Shown: in pieces, positions 1 to 8,176 of the stretch
Numbering within the stretch: position 1 is the first letter of the stretch
Layout: each line of letters starts with the position of its first letter
Source of the DNA: Usitatibacter palustris
Lineage (GTDB): Bacteria; Pseudomonadota; Gammaproteobacteria; Burkholderiales; Usitatibacteraceae
NCBI RefSeq assembly: GCF_013003985.1
Contig: NZ_CP053073.1
Coordinates: 3,038,001 to 3,102,000 of the forward strand
DNA: 64,000 nt
Reading direction: 5' to 3'
Program-made: the position numbers and the translations under genes
Notes under the pieces: model-generated
The model's input: only the letters and a program-made list of their open reading frames with translations
Told to the model about the DNA's origin: nothing
The model's database searches: none

Positions 1-2581
1 GCGCGGGATCCCCGAGCACGAGTTCCTTTGTCGCGCCCTCGAGCAGCGACAGCACGCGCGGCGCGATCTCCTTCTGCAGGCAGAGCACGCGCAATGCCGA
101 ACAGCGCTGCCCCGCGCTGTTGAACGAAGAGGCGATCACGTCGGCGACGACTTGCTCGGGCAGCGCACTCGAATCGACGAGCATCGCGTTGAGGCCGCCC
201 GTTTCAGCGATGAAAGGAACGATGGGACCCTCGCGTGCGGCGAGCGCGCGATTGATGGCCCGTGCGGTTCCGGTGGAACCCGTGAAGGCCACGCCCGCCG
301 TGCGCGGATCGGCCACCAGCATCGCTCCCAACGTTTCTCCGCGCCCAGGCAGTAGTGCGAGTGCATCAGGCGGCACGCCGGCTTCGAGCAGGATGCGAAT
401 CGCCTGGAACGCGATGAGTGGTGTTTGCTCCGCGGGCTTCGCGATCACGGGATTGCCGGCGGCGAACGCAGCGGCGACCTGCCCCACGAAGATCGCCAGC
501 GGGAAGTTCCAGGGGCTGATGCATACGAAAGGCCCGCGGCCCGCGAGTCGCAGGTCGTTGGATTCGCCGGTCGGCCCGGCCAGGGTTTCGGGCGCAGCGA
601 AGTGGCGCCGCGCGAGCAACGCGTAGTAGCGGCAGAAGTCGGCTGCCTCGCGTACTTCGCCCAACGCATCGGGCAGCGTCTTGCCGGCTTCGCGCGCGAG
701 CAACGCGATCAACTCGACGCGCTTGGCTTCCAGCTTGTCGGCGGCGGCCTCGAGGATCGTCGCGCGCGCCTGCGCGTCGGGCATCGTCGCCGCAACAGCC
801 GCGGAGAACGCCTGGTCGACGAGCTTGGTCTCGGCTTCCATCACCGAACCGACGGCACGGCCATTCGATGGATCGCGAATCTCGACCTTCGTGCCGGGCC
901 ATGCGCGGCCCTTCACCAGCGGAGCGGCCGTCCAGTCGGTGCGCGCGAGCAGCGGCTCGAGCGCGGCGAGGAACGGCGCGCTGGTCGCCTCGTCGGCGAA
1001 AACAAATCCGCCGGAATTGCGCCGGTCGCCGTAGAGGTTCGCGGGCAGCGGGATGCGCGGGTTGCGCTTGTCCGCGTTCGCCGAGGCCACCACGACCGGA
1101 TCGGCGATCACGCTCTCCACGGGCACCGCGGAGTCGGCGATGCGGTTCACGAATGAGGTGTTGGCGCCGTTCTCGAGCAGGCGTCGCACGAGATACGGCA
1201 GCAGGTCCTCGTGGCTTCCCACGGGGGCGTAGACGCGGCATGCGTGGCCCAGCGCACCGGTGACTTCGGAGTAGAGCTCGTCGCCCATGCCGTGCAGGCG
1301 CTGGAACTCGAAGGCCTGGCCTTCCTTCGCGCGCTCGAGAATGGTCGCGACCGTGTGTGCGTTGTGCGTCGCGAACTGTCCGTAGAACGCGTCGGGCGCT
1401 GCAAGCATGCGAGCCGCACACGCGAGGTAGGACACGTCGGTGTTGCACTTGCGCGTGTACACCGGGTACTCGGAGAGGCCCGCGGCCTGCCCACGCTTCA
1501 CTTCGCTGTCCCAGTACGCGCCCTTCACGAGGCGGACCATGATGCGGCGCCCGCCCTTGCGCGCGACAGCCGCGAGCGCGTCGATCACGAACGGCGCGCG
1601 CTTCTGGTACGCCTGCACCGCGAGGCCGAACCCCTCCCAGCCGGCGAGGGCTTCGGATGCAAATACGCGCTCGAAGATGTCGAGCGAGAGATCGAGGCGG
1701 TCGGCTTCCTCGGCATCGAGCGTGACGCCGATGTCGCCCTTGCGCGCGCGCTCGGCAAGCGCCGCAATGCGCGGCGTGAGCTCCGCCATCACGCGCTCGC
1801 GCTGCGCATGCTCGTAGCGCGGGTGCAGCGCGGAAAGCTTGATCGAGATCCCGGGCTTCGCGAAGACGTGCGCGCCGGCATTACGTTGCGCAGCAGAAGC
1901 AGCGATCGCATCGATCGCGCGTTCATAGGCCACGAAGTAGCGCTCGGCATCTTCCGCCGTGAAGGCGGCTTCACCCAGCATGTCGTAGGAGTGGCGGTAG
2001 GCCGCGTGGTCCGCGGTCGCCGCCCGCGCGAGCGCATCCTCGATCGTGCGGCCCATCACGAACTGCTCGGCCATGAGCTTCATCGCCTGGCGCAGCGCAA
2101 GGCGCACCACGGGCTCGCCGGCCCGGGCAGCCAGCGACGCGACCCAGTTGCCGATCCCGGCCGGCGCATCGTCGACGCTCACGATGCGGCCGGTGAGCAT
2201 CATTCCCCACGTGCCCGCGTTCACGAGCAGCGACGTGCTCTTGCCGAAATGGCTGTCCCATTCGCCCTGGGAGAACTTGTCGCGGATCAGCGCATCGGCC
2301 GTCGCGGCGTCGGGAATGCGCAGCAGCGCTTCGGCCACGCACATGAGGAGCACGCCCTCGCGCGAGGAGAGGTCGTATTCCTGGAGGAAGGACTGCATGC
2401 CCGCCGAAGCCTTCTGCTTCGCGCGGACCGTTTCGACGAGCTCGCGGGCGCGTGATGCGACGCGGGCTTCGGCGGCGGGATCGAGGCGGGCGATCGCGAG
2501 GAGCTCGGCAACGGCCTCGCCCTCGTCACGCAGGTAGTTCGCGCGAATGCTCTCGCGCGGGTCGCTGGGGGTTTGATTCAT
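1..2581 (-). CDS. putA: Bifunctional proline dehydrogenase / L-glutamate gamma-semialdehyde dehydrogenase PutA, 3' end outside window
   Basis: Oxidises proline to glutamate in two steps with FAD then NAD. About 860 residues are visible; the C-terminus lies beyond base 1. The FAD-dependent proline dehydrogenase half carries the PutA signature KPGISIKLSALHPRYE near residue 240 and YPVYTRK..NTDVSYLACA near 375. The aldehyde dehydrogenase half shows SPWNFP near 692, ETGGLNAM near 785 and the catalytic cysteine in SAGQRCSA near 829. The protein starts MNQTPSDPRES and goes directly into the PutA helical arm, so the ribbon-helix-helix DNA-binding domain of E. coli-type PutA is absent; it should be enzyme only, not autorepressor. 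It starts 30 bp after the thioredoxin stop on the same strand, so the two may be co-transcribed. The upstream ribosome site is weak. Confidence 0.95.
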   Translation of the reverse strand, partial: MNQTPSDPRESIRANYLRDEGEAVAELLAIARLDPAAEARVASRARELVETVRAKQKASAGMQSFLQEYDLSSREGVLLMCVAEALLRIPDAATADALIRDKFSQGEWDSHFGKSTSLLVNAGTWGMMLTGRIVSVDDAPAGIGNWVASLAARAGEPVVRLALRQAMKLMAEQFVMGRTIEDALARAATADHAAYRHSYDMLGEAAFTAEDAERYFVAYERAIDAIAASAAQRNAGAHVFAKPGISIKLSALHPRYEHAQRERVMAELTPRIAALAERARKGDIGVTLDAEEADRLDLSLDIFERVFASEALAGWEGFGLAVQAYQKRAPFVIDALAAVARKGGRRIMVRLVKGAYWDSEVKRGQAAGLSEYPVYTRKCNTDVSYLACAARMLAAPDAFYGQFATHNAHTVATILERAKEGQAFEFQRLHGMGDELYSEVTGALGHACRVYAPVGSHEDLLPYLVRRLLENGANTSFVNRIADSAVPVESVIADPVVVASANADKRNPRIPLPANLYGDRRNSGGFVFADEATSAPFLAALEPLLARTDWTAAPLVKGRAWPGTKVEIRDPSNGRAVGSVMEAETKLVDQAFSAAVAATMPDAQARATILEAAADKLEAKRVELIALLAREAGKTLPDALGEVREAADFCRYYALLARRHFAAPETLAGPTGESNDLRLAGRGPFVCISPWNFPLAIFVGQVAAAFAAGNPVIAKPAEQTPLIAFQAIRILLEAGVPPDALALLPGRGETLGAMLVADPRTAGVAFTGSTGTARAINRALAAREGPIVPFIAETGGLNAMLVDSSALPEQVVADVIASSFNSAGQRCSALRVLCLQKEIAPRVLSLLEGATKELVLGDPA

Positions 2582-2611
2582 GGCGCGCAATTCTACGCCG
2601 CGCCAGCCCCC

Positions 2612-2983
2612 TTACGCCGCCGACGACTCCTTGTCGGCCATCTGCTTGCGGACGTCGTCCATGTCGAGGGCCTTGGCGCGCTCCACGACCTGCTCGAGCG
2701 CGCTCTTGGGAAGCGCCCCGGGCTGTGCGAAGACGATGATCGAATCGCGGAAGACCATCAGCGTCGGGATCGAGCGAATCTGGAAGTGCGCCGCGATCTC
2801 GGGCTCGGCCTCGGTGTTCACCTTGGCGAACACGATATCCGTGTTCTTCTCGGCGACGCTCTCGAAGACCGGCGCGAAGGACCGGCAGGGCCCGCACCAT
2901 GGCGCCCAGAAGTCCACGACCACCGTGGGGTTGCCTGTGACGACGGACTCGAAGTTCTCTTTGGTCAGCTCTACATGCGCCAT
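2612..2983 (-). CDS. Thioredoxin family protein
   Basis: A 123-residue single-domain thioredoxin, presumably a cytoplasmic disulfide reductase since no signal peptide is seen. It has the fold order VVVDFWAPWCGPC with active-site cysteines 30 and 33, and the cis-proline in RSIPTLMVF near residue 73. It carries about 15 extra charged residues at the C-terminus (KALDMDDVRKQMADKESSAA) compared with typical 108-residue TrxA. The ATG at 2983 lies 5 bp after the dps stop, so it is very probably translated from the dps message. The pairing of a ferroxidase/DNA-protection protein with a thioredoxin suggests an oxidative-stress unit. It is probably a secondary thioredoxin rather than the housekeeping copy, given the context. 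Confidence 0.93.
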   Translation of the reverse strand: MAHVELTKENFESVVTGNPTVVVDFWAPWCGPCRSFAPVFESVAEKNTDIVFAKVNTEAEPEIAAHFQIRSIPTLMVFRDSIIVFAQPGALPKSALEQVVERAKALDMDDVRKQMADKESSAA

Positions 2984-2988
2984 GTCAT

Positions 2989-3477
2989 TTAATCCAGGAG
3001 TGAACGGAGCATCCACGCCGTCTTCTCGTGGACCTGCAGGCGCTGCGTCAGGAGATCGGCCGTGGGCTCGTCGCTCGCTTTCTCCGCGGCGGGGAAGACC
3101 TTGCGCGCGGTGCGCGCCACGGCTTCCTGTCCCTCGACCAGCAGCTGGATCATCTTTCGCGCGTCCGGTACTCCTTCGGTTTCGGAAATCGAGGAAAGTT
3201 TCACGAAGGCCGCGTAAGTGGCCGGCGCCGGGAAGCCCAGGGCGCGAATGCGCTCGGCGATCATGTCGACGGCCAGCGCGAGCTCGTTGTACTGCGTCTC
3301 GAACATCAGGTGCAGCGTCTGGAACATCGGGCCGGTCACGTTCCAGTGGAAGTTGTGGGTCTTCAGGTACAGGGTGTAGGTGTCGGCGAGGAGGTGGGAA
3401 AGCCCCTTCGCGATCTTCTCGCGGTCCTTCGCGGTGATCCCGATGTCGATCGGCTGTGCGGCGCTCTTGCGGGCCAT
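2989..3477 (-). CDS. dps: Dps-family DNA-binding ferritin (starvation/stress protection)
   Basis: A 162-residue Dps/miniferritin that oxidises and stores iron and protects DNA. The ferroxidase ligands fit the family spacing H-x26-D-x3-E: H44 (in [10 protein letters not shown]), D71 and E75. The short N-terminus [13 protein letters not shown] is basic and could bind DNA. Although the frame extends further upstream, I chose the ATG at 3477 because AGGAG lies about 7 bp before it and the protein then begins like other Dps proteins. It heads a leftward group with the thioredoxin (5 bp gap) and perhaps putA. Its promoter must lie between 3478 and the palindromic repeat that starts at 3559. No OxyR-type site was recognised by eye. 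Confidence 0.95.
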   Translation of the reverse strand: MARKSAAQPIDIGITAKDREKIAKGLSHLLADTYTLYLKTHNFHWNVTGPMFQTLHLMFETQYNELALAVDMIAERIRALGFPAPATYAAFVKLSSISETEGVPDARKMIQLLVEGQEAVARTARKVFPAAEKASDEPTADLLTQRLQVHEKTAWMLRSLLD

Positions 3478-3558
3478 GCGCGTTCTCCTGGGTGGGTTGC
3501 TTCGTATTTTCCGCGCGCCCGGCGGCGGGCGCCAATGAGTTTTTTCAATGCGCCTCAT

Positions 3559-3657
3559 TGTCATCCTGAGGAGCGAAGCGACGAAGGACCCGCTTTAGGG
3601 TTTTAACTGTTAAACCACTCAAGCAGGTTCTTCGGGCCTGCGGCCCTCAGGATGACA
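3559..3657. repeat. Dispersed palindromic repeat, copy 1 of the GTCATCCTGAGG family
   Basis: Outer arms TGTCATCCTGAGG (3559-3571) and CCTCAGGATGACA (3645-3657) are perfect inverted repeats around a partly palindromic interior (GGCCTGCGGCC at 3637-3645). Related copies occur at 45364-45446 and 45944-45992. It fills the gap between the dps promoter side and the end of the FMN reductase gene, so it could also act as a 3' hairpin for the reductase operon. Confidence 0.85.
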
Positions 3658-3661
3658 GCTT

Positions 3662-4237
3662 CTAACGGCCGGCCGCCTTCACCAGGGCCTCCGCGAGCGA
3701 TTTCACCGCGGCGGCAATCTTCGGATCGCTGATCGCGCCCTCGGCATCGAACACCTTGTGCGCTCCGCCCACGGGAACCTGGCGGCCGAGCACGTTCGCG
3801 CCCAGCGCCGAGAGGATCTGCCGCAGGTGCGGCATCGCGCGCACGGTGCCGAAGGCCCCCGGCGAGGCGCCCATCATGGCCACGGTCTTGCCGGTGAACG
3901 GCGCATAACCGCTGTTGTTTCCCTTGCCGTCGCCGATATCGCGCGAAAGCCAGTCGATCGTGTTCTTCAGCAGCGAGCTCACCGACGAGTTGTTCTCGGG
4001 CGAGGCGATGATGAAACCGTCCTGGGCAATGAAGAGGTCGCGCAGCTTCACCGCGTTCTCCGGCATGCCCTCCTTCGCCTCGAGGTCGCCGTGATAGAGC
4101 GGGATCGGATACTCGTCGAGGTCGACGTACGTGACCTCGCCGCCGGCGTCGCGCGCGTTCTGTGCGGCGACACGCGCGAGCTTCTTGTTGAGTGAATCGC
4201 GCCGCGCGCTGCCGGCGAAAACGAGGACCTTGCTCAA
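3662..4237 (-). CDS. NADPH-dependent FMN reductase family protein (quinone/azo/chromate-type reductase)
   Basis: A 191-residue flavodoxin-like NAD(P)H:FMN oxidoreductase. The FMN phosphate loop GSARRDSLNKKLA is at residues 9-21 and the second flavin/dimer segment SPENNSSVSSLLKNTIDWLSR lies near residues 79-99, both typical of the ArsH/ChrR/NQR-like family. It is the last gene of the pirin operon and overlaps the upstream pirin by 4 bp (ATGA at 4234-4237), so translation is coupled. With two quercetinase-like pirins and a DoxX protein upstream, reduction of quinones or other electrophiles is the most reasonable role. The exact substrate cannot be read from sequence. Confidence 0.9.
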   Translation of the reverse strand: MSKVLVFAGSARRDSLNKKLARVAAQNARDAGGEVTYVDLDEYPIPLYHGDLEAKEGMPENAVKLRDLFIAQDGFIIASPENNSSVSSLLKNTIDWLSRDIGDGKGNNSGYAPFTGKTVAMMGASPGAFGTVRAMPHLRQILSALGANVLGRQVPVGGAHKVFDAEGAISDPKIAAAVKSLAEALVKAAGR

Positions 4238-5097
4238 TGCAGCTCTCCCATGCGCCCGGAGCGATACGCGACTTCCGCGGCCCGCACCTGTTCGACGCTG
4301 TTCATCACGAAGGGTCCATGGAACACGAGCGGCCCTTCGGCCGGCGCGCCTCCGAGCACCATCACGTCGAGGGTATCAGCCCCCGGGTTGGCGACGCGGA
4401 TCGTGCCCTCGACGTTTTCCCAGACGACCATCTCGCCCAGGCCGGCATGCGTCACGTCATCGGGCGCGCCGAAGGCGCCCTGACCATTGATCACGTACGC
4501 CGCGACTTCGAAGGCACCCGACACGTTCGTCGCGAGCTCGGCGCCGGGCGCGAGCGTCACGTGCCAGAGGAAGAGCGGCATCAACACGTCCGCCGGACCC
4601 TTCGTATCCTCGAAGTTGCCGCCGATCACCCGCACGGTCACGCCGTCGCGCTTCACTTCGGGGATGGCGCCCGCTTCGATGCGCTGGTAGCGCGGCGGCA
4701 TCATCTTCAACGCGCGCGGCAACGACGTCCAAAGCTGGATACCGTGCTGCGTGAGCTCTTCCTTGCCTTCGGCCAGCGGCTTCTCCGCATGCACGACGCC
4801 GCGGCCCGCGGTCATCCACTGCGCACCGCCCGCCGCGACGATGCCGGTGTGGCCGGCGGAATCGCGATGCTCGTTGCGGCCAGTGAGCAGATACGTGACC
4901 GTCTCGATACCAGCGTGCGGATGCGCGCCGACCCCGTCGTCACCCGGCTTGATCGGGAAAGGCCCGAAGTGGTCGAGAAAAACCCAGGGCCCGACCGAGT
5001 GGCGATGACGGTCCGGAAGCGCGCGGCGCACGGTGAACGTGCCGACCGGCGCGATCTGCGAAGCCACGCTGCGTTCAACGGGTCTGAAGGTCGTCAT
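4234..5097 (-). CDS. Pirin family bicupin protein (287 aa)
   Basis: A two-cupin pirin. The metal site of the N-terminal cupin is intact: H59 and H61 in GAHPHAGIET, H103 and E105 in GVVHAE, matching the His/His/His/Glu set of human pirin and bacterial quercetinases. Pirins are metal (usually Fe)-dependent proteins and several oxidise quercetin. It starts 13 bp after the DoxX gene and overlaps the FMN reductase gene by 4 bp, so it sits inside a four-gene operon. It is the longer of two divergent pirin paralogues here; the second (5543-6241) has the shorter YhhW-like form. Enzyme activity is inferred from ligands, not proven. Confidence 0.93.
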   Translation of the reverse strand: MTTFRPVERSVASQIAPVGTFTVRRALPDRHRHSVGPWVFLDHFGPFPIKPGDDGVGAHPHAGIETVTYLLTGRNEHRDSAGHTGIVAAGGAQWMTAGRGVVHAEKPLAEGKEELTQHGIQLWTSLPRALKMMPPRYQRIEAGAIPEVKRDGVTVRVIGGNFEDTKGPADVLMPLFLWHVTLAPGAELATNVSGAFEVAAYVINGQGAFGAPDDVTHAGLGEMVVWENVEGTIRVANPGADTLDVMVLGGAPAEGPLVFHGPFVMNSVEQVRAAEVAYRSGRMGELH

Positions 5098-5110
5098 GTG
5101 TTTTCTCCAG

Positions 5111-5515
5111 TTACTTCCGGTCGAGGCTCCATGCGCCCGGCCCGAAGATCACCACCATGAGCATGCCGCCCATGATTGAAAGGTTCTTCATGAAATGAAT
5201 CGTCTGGTCCTGGGCCGCCTGGGCCGCGAGCCCCGCCGGGTTGTGGAAGATCAGCGTCGTCGGGATCAGGAACAGGAAGATCGCGAGGGCGGCCCAGCGC
5301 GCCTTGAATCCGGCCACGAGCAGCAGGCCACCGAGAAGCTCGACCACGATCGCGCCGACGAGGAGCACTTCCGCAAACGGCATGCCCTTCGAGGTCATGT
5401 AGCCCGCCGTCGCGGCAAAGCCGGTGATCTTGCCGAAGCCCGAGACGATGAACAGGAGTGCCAGCAGCGAACGGCCGACGAGGGCCGCGAAGTTGGTGAG
5501 GGTGGGGTTGTTCAT
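5111..5515 (-). CDS. DoxX family integral membrane protein
   Basis: A 134-residue protein with four predicted membrane helices: about residues 10-30 (ALVGRSLLALLFIVSGFGKI), 47-67, 70-90 and 105-125. The opening LLFIVSGFGKITGF is characteristic of the DoxX/YphA/SURF4-like family. Members have been linked to quinol/thiosulfate chemistry and to oxidative stress, often next to flavin reductases and pirins. It lies 27 bp downstream of the first pirin and 13 bp upstream of the second, so it is part of the same operon. The function is not established for this subgroup. Confidence 0.9.
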   Translation of the reverse strand: MNNPTLTNFAALVGRSLLALLFIVSGFGKITGFAATAGYMTSKGMPFAEVLLVGAIVVELLGGLLLVAGFKARWAALAIFLFLIPTTLIFHNPAGLAAQAAQDQTIHFMKNLSIMGGMLMVVIFGPGAWSLDRK

Positions 5516-5542
5516 TTTTTTCTCCTTTGGGTCGTGTTGGAT

Positions 5543-6241
5543 TCAGGCGAGGTCGAAGACGAGCACTTCGGCCTGGCGCGCGTTGTCGAGTCGCACCGTG
5601 GTGTCGTTGCCGCCGAGCTTCGCGGCATCTCCCGCGGAAAGGGGCTGACCGTTCACGGTCACGTCGCCGCGAATGACATGAACGTAGGCGCGGCGGCCGG
5701 CGGCGACCTTGTGTTCAACGGTGTCGGCGCCATCGAGGATCGTCGCGTAGAGGCTCGCGTCCTGGTGAATCAGCACCGAGCCCTCGCGGCCATCGTTGGA
5801 GGCGATGAGGCGCAGCGCTCCGCGCTTGGAAGCGGCATCGAAATGCTTCTCTTCGTAGCCGGGCTTCACCCCACGCGCGCTCGGCTCGATCCAGATCTGC
5901 AGGAAATGCACGGGCTCCTTGTCCGAGGCGTTGAACTCGCTGTGCTGCACGCCCGTGCCCGCGGTCATGCGCTGCACGTCGCCCGGGCGGATCACGGAGC
6001 CGTTGCCCATCGAGTCCTTGTGCGCGAGCGCGCCTTCCAGGACGTAGCTCACGATCTCCATGTCGCGGTGGCCGTGAGTTCCGAATCCCTTGCCCGGCTG
6101 GACGCGGTCTTCGTTGATGACCCGCAGGCTCCCGAACCCCATGTGGGCGGGGTCGTAGTAGTCGGCGAAGGAAAAGCTGTGGAAGGAGTTCAACCAGCCG
6201 TGGTCGGCGTGTCCTCTTTCGTTGGCGCGGCGGATATCCAT
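5543..6241 (-). CDS. Pirin family protein, YhhW/quercetin 2,3-dioxygenase type (232 aa)
   Basis: A short-form pirin (bicupin) starting MDIRRANERGHADHGWLNS, the classic N-terminus of YhhW-like quercetinases. The metal ligands are present: H56 and H58 (GTHGHRDME), H100 and E102 (GVQHSEFNAS). It is the first gene of the leftward operon pirin-DoxX-pirin-FMN reductase. Its start is about 106 bp from the divergent LysR gene, and the shared gap holds a dyad that looks like a LysR operator (6303-6319). GGAG is visible just upstream of the start. Likely induced by a phenolic or quinone compound through that regulator (inference). Confidence 0.93.
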   Translation of the reverse strand: MDIRRANERGHADHGWLNSFHSFSFADYYDPAHMGFGSLRVINEDRVQPGKGFGTHGHRDMEIVSYVLEGALAHKDSMGNGSVIRPGDVQRMTAGTGVQHSEFNASDKEPVHFLQIWIEPSARGVKPGYEEKHFDAASKRGALRLIASNDGREGSVLIHQDASLYATILDGADTVEHKVAAGRRAYVHVIRGDVTVNGQPLSAGDAAKLGGNDTTVRLDNARQAEVLVFDLA

Positions 6242-6302
6242 GTTTGCTCCTTGTCTGTGTGCTGTGCTGAATCTGTGAGTCCATGATGCGATTGAAGTTT
6301 TT

Positions 6303-6319
6303 GTATTTCTAGCGAATAC
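6303..6319. promoter_or_regulatory. Putative LysR-type operator between the pirin operon and its divergent regulator
   Basis: GTATTTCTAGCGAATAC is a 17-bp interrupted dyad (GTATT-7-AATAC) that contains the T-N11-A core (T6304, A6316) favoured by LysR regulators. It is centred 37 bp upstream of the LysR start and 70 bp upstream of the first pirin, the usual place for a shared autoregulatory and activation site. No binding data exist here; one dyad of this length can arise by chance. Confidence 0.55.
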
Positions 6320-6347
6320 TTTTGACCATCTTGTTCAGATCGCCTGA

Positions 6348-7250
6348 ATGAAACTCTCCCTGGAAGCGCTGCAGGTTATCGATGCCATTGATCGGAAAGG
6401 CTCTTTTGCCGGTGCCGCCGATGAATTGCACCGGGTTCCGTCAGCGATCACTTACTCTGTCCAGCAGCTCGAGGAGGGCTTGGACGTCCTTCTTTTCGAT
6501 CGAACGGGGCACCGGGCGAAGCTCACGGAAGCGGGGCGCGAGCTCCTGAAGGAAGGCCGGCACCTGCTGCGTGCCGCGGCCGACCTGGAATGCCGGGTGC
6601 AGCAGGTCTTCAAGGGATGGGAAAGCGAGCTTCGGATCGCGGTCGACACGATCGTCGGGTTCGAGAAGCTGTTCGGTCTCGCCACCGAGTTCTACGGCCA
6701 GAACGCCGGCACGCGCCTCAAGTTTCTTCAAGAGGTTCTCGGCGGAACCTGGGACGCGCTGGCGTCCGGGCGGGCCGACCTCGCGATCGGCGCCTCGGGC
6801 GATGCGCCGTCCGGTGGCGGCTATACCGCGCGACCGTTCGGCCATGTCGAGATGGTGTTCGTCGCGGCCCCCTTCCATCCGATCTGCCGCGAGCCCGAGC
6901 CGCTCTCCGAAGCGACGATCCAGCAACATCGCGCCGTGAGCATCGCCGACAGCTCGCGCCTTCTGCCTCCGCGCACCGTCGGGCTCCTCTCCGGTCAGGA
7001 AGTGCTCACCGTCCCGCACCTCGAGGCGAAGGTCACCGCGCATGTGGCGGGCCTGGGCGTGGGTTTCCTGCCGAAGTGGGTCGCCGAGCGCGAGCAGTAC
7101 GCGGGGCGCCTTCGCATCCTCAAGGTGCAAGAGCCCCGGCGCCCTGCGGAGATCGTCATCGCCTGGCGCCCGGACCATACGGGCAAGGCGCTCAAGTGGT
7201 TCGTGAAGCGCCTCGACGATCCGCTCGTCGCGGCCTCCCTCCTGACATGA
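6348..7250 (+). CDS. LysR family transcriptional regulator
   Basis: A 300-residue LysR regulator. The N-terminal winged helix-turn-helix (residues 1-60) reads LEALQVIDAIDRKGSFAGAADELHRVPSAIT with the typical DRTGHRAKLTEAGREL tail. The remaining 210 residues form the periplasmic-binding-protein-like effector domain. It is divergent from the pirin/DoxX/FMN reductase operon, the standard arrangement for a LysR protein controlling that operon, and a T-N11-A dyad lies in the gap. Its TGA overlaps the ATG of gluQ (ATGA at 7247-7250), so it is also translationally linked to an unrelated gene. Confidence 0.95.
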   Translation: MKLSLEALQVIDAIDRKGSFAGAADELHRVPSAITYSVQQLEEGLDVLLFDRTGHRAKLTEAGRELLKEGRHLLRAAADLECRVQQVFKGWESELRIAVDTIVGFEKLFGLATEFYGQNAGTRLKFLQEVLGGTWDALASGRADLAIGASGDAPSGGGYTARPFGHVEMVFVAAPFHPICREPEPLSEATIQQHRAVSIADSSRLLPPRTVGLLSGQEVLTVPHLEAKVTAHVAGLGVGFLPKWVAEREQYAGRLRILKVQEPRRPAEIVIAWRPDHTGKALKWFVKRLDDPLVAASLLT

Positions 7251-8176
7251 CCGAAAAAGGGGACAGTCCCCATTTCCGAAAAGGGGACAGTCCCCTTTAT
7301 CGGGGACGCTTCGCGCCCTCGCCCACCGGGCCGCTGCACTTCGGCTCGCTGGTCGCGGCCGTCGCGAGCTGGCTTGATGCGCGTGCCGTGGGTGGCGAGT
7401 GGCTCGTGCGAATCGAAGACGTGGATGCCACCCGGACCGTGCCGGGCGCGGCCGAGGACATCCTCCGGACGCTCGAAGCGTTGGGCCTGACGTGGGATGG
7501 CGCGGTGGAATGGCAGGGAAATCGCAAGGCAATTTACGACAACTTCCTCGAACGCCTGCGATCAAGCGGCTACCTCTACCGCTGCCGCTGCTCGCGCAAG
7601 GAGATTGCGGACTCCGGAGCGCAAGGCCTGGAGGGCGTCGTGTACCCGGGGACGTGCCGGAATCTCGGGCTTCCGCCTGCGGTCGCGGGTGCCGACCGGA
7701 TTCGCACCAACCCCGGGAATATCGACTTCGAGGACCGCCTTCAGGGGCCGATCGTGCAGGATCTTGCTGCGAACATCGGCGATTTCGTCCTAAAGCGCAG
7801 GGATGGCCTCCACGCTTACCAGCTGGCCGTCGTCGTCGACGATGCCGAGCAGGGAATCACAGACGTCGTGCGGGGCGCGGACCTTCTGCTGTCGACGCCG
7901 CGACAGATTCTCCTCCAGCGCCTGCTCGACCTGCCGACGCCACGATACCTGCACACCCCTGTCGCCACGCGCGGGGGCATTAAGCTTTCCAAGCAAACGC
8001 AAGCGCCGGCCCTCGACGCGCGGGAAGCGGTTCCGGCGCTGAAGGCGGTGCTGGCATTTCTCGGCCAACCCGCGGTGCCCGGCGCGACCGCCGCCGAAGT
8101 GCTGGCGCACGCCCGGGCCGCGTGGGACCCTCTTCTCATTCCCGTCTCCCGGCAACTGGAAGCGCCTACCTTATGA
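7247..8176 (+). CDS. gluQ: Glutamyl-Q tRNA(Asp) synthetase GluQRS with a repeat-derived N-terminus
   Basis: A 309-residue paralogue of the GluRS catalytic core that activates glutamate and attaches it to queuosine in tRNA(Asp). The ATP-binding GRFAPSPTGPLHFGSL motif starts near residue 20, zinc ligands are in YRCRCSRKE...YPGTC, and the KMSKS-equivalent is GIKLSKQ. It lacks the anticodon-binding domain, as the family does. The ATG at 7247 overlaps the LysR stop. The first 18 or so residues (MTEKGDSPHFRKGDSPLY) are not GluQRS-like: they are translated from two copies of GGGGACAGTCCCC (7259-7271, 7283-7295), a dispersed palindrome. E. coli YadB begins only about 8 residues before the GRFAPSP motif, so the repeat appears to have replaced the original start. 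Confidence 0.95.
   Translation: MTEKGDSPHFRKGDSPLYRGRFAPSPTGPLHFGSLVAAVASWLDARAVGGEWLVRIEDVDATRTVPGAAEDILRTLEALGLTWDGAVEWQGNRKAIYDNFLERLRSSGYLYRCRCSRKEIADSGAQGLEGVVYPGTCRNLGLPPAVAGADRIRTNPGNIDFEDRLQGPIVQDLAANIGDFVLKRRDGLHAYQLAVVVDDAEQGITDVVRGADLLLSTPRQILLQRLLDLPTPRYLHTPVATRGGIKLSKQTQAPALDAREAVPALKAVLAFLGQPAVPGATAAEVLAHARAAWDPLLIPVSRQLEAPTL
7259..7299. repeat. Tandem GGGGACAGTCCCC palindromes inside the 5' end of gluQ
   Basis: Two perfect 13-bp palindromes at 7259-7271 and 7283-7295, the second extended to AAAAGGGGACAGTCCCCTTT. They are read in frame as part of gluQ. Similar short palindromes with the same logic occur at 29737-29753 (GGGGTCAGACCCC) and in the arms at 53711-53802, so they seem to belong to one repeat superfamily. 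Confidence 0.9.
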
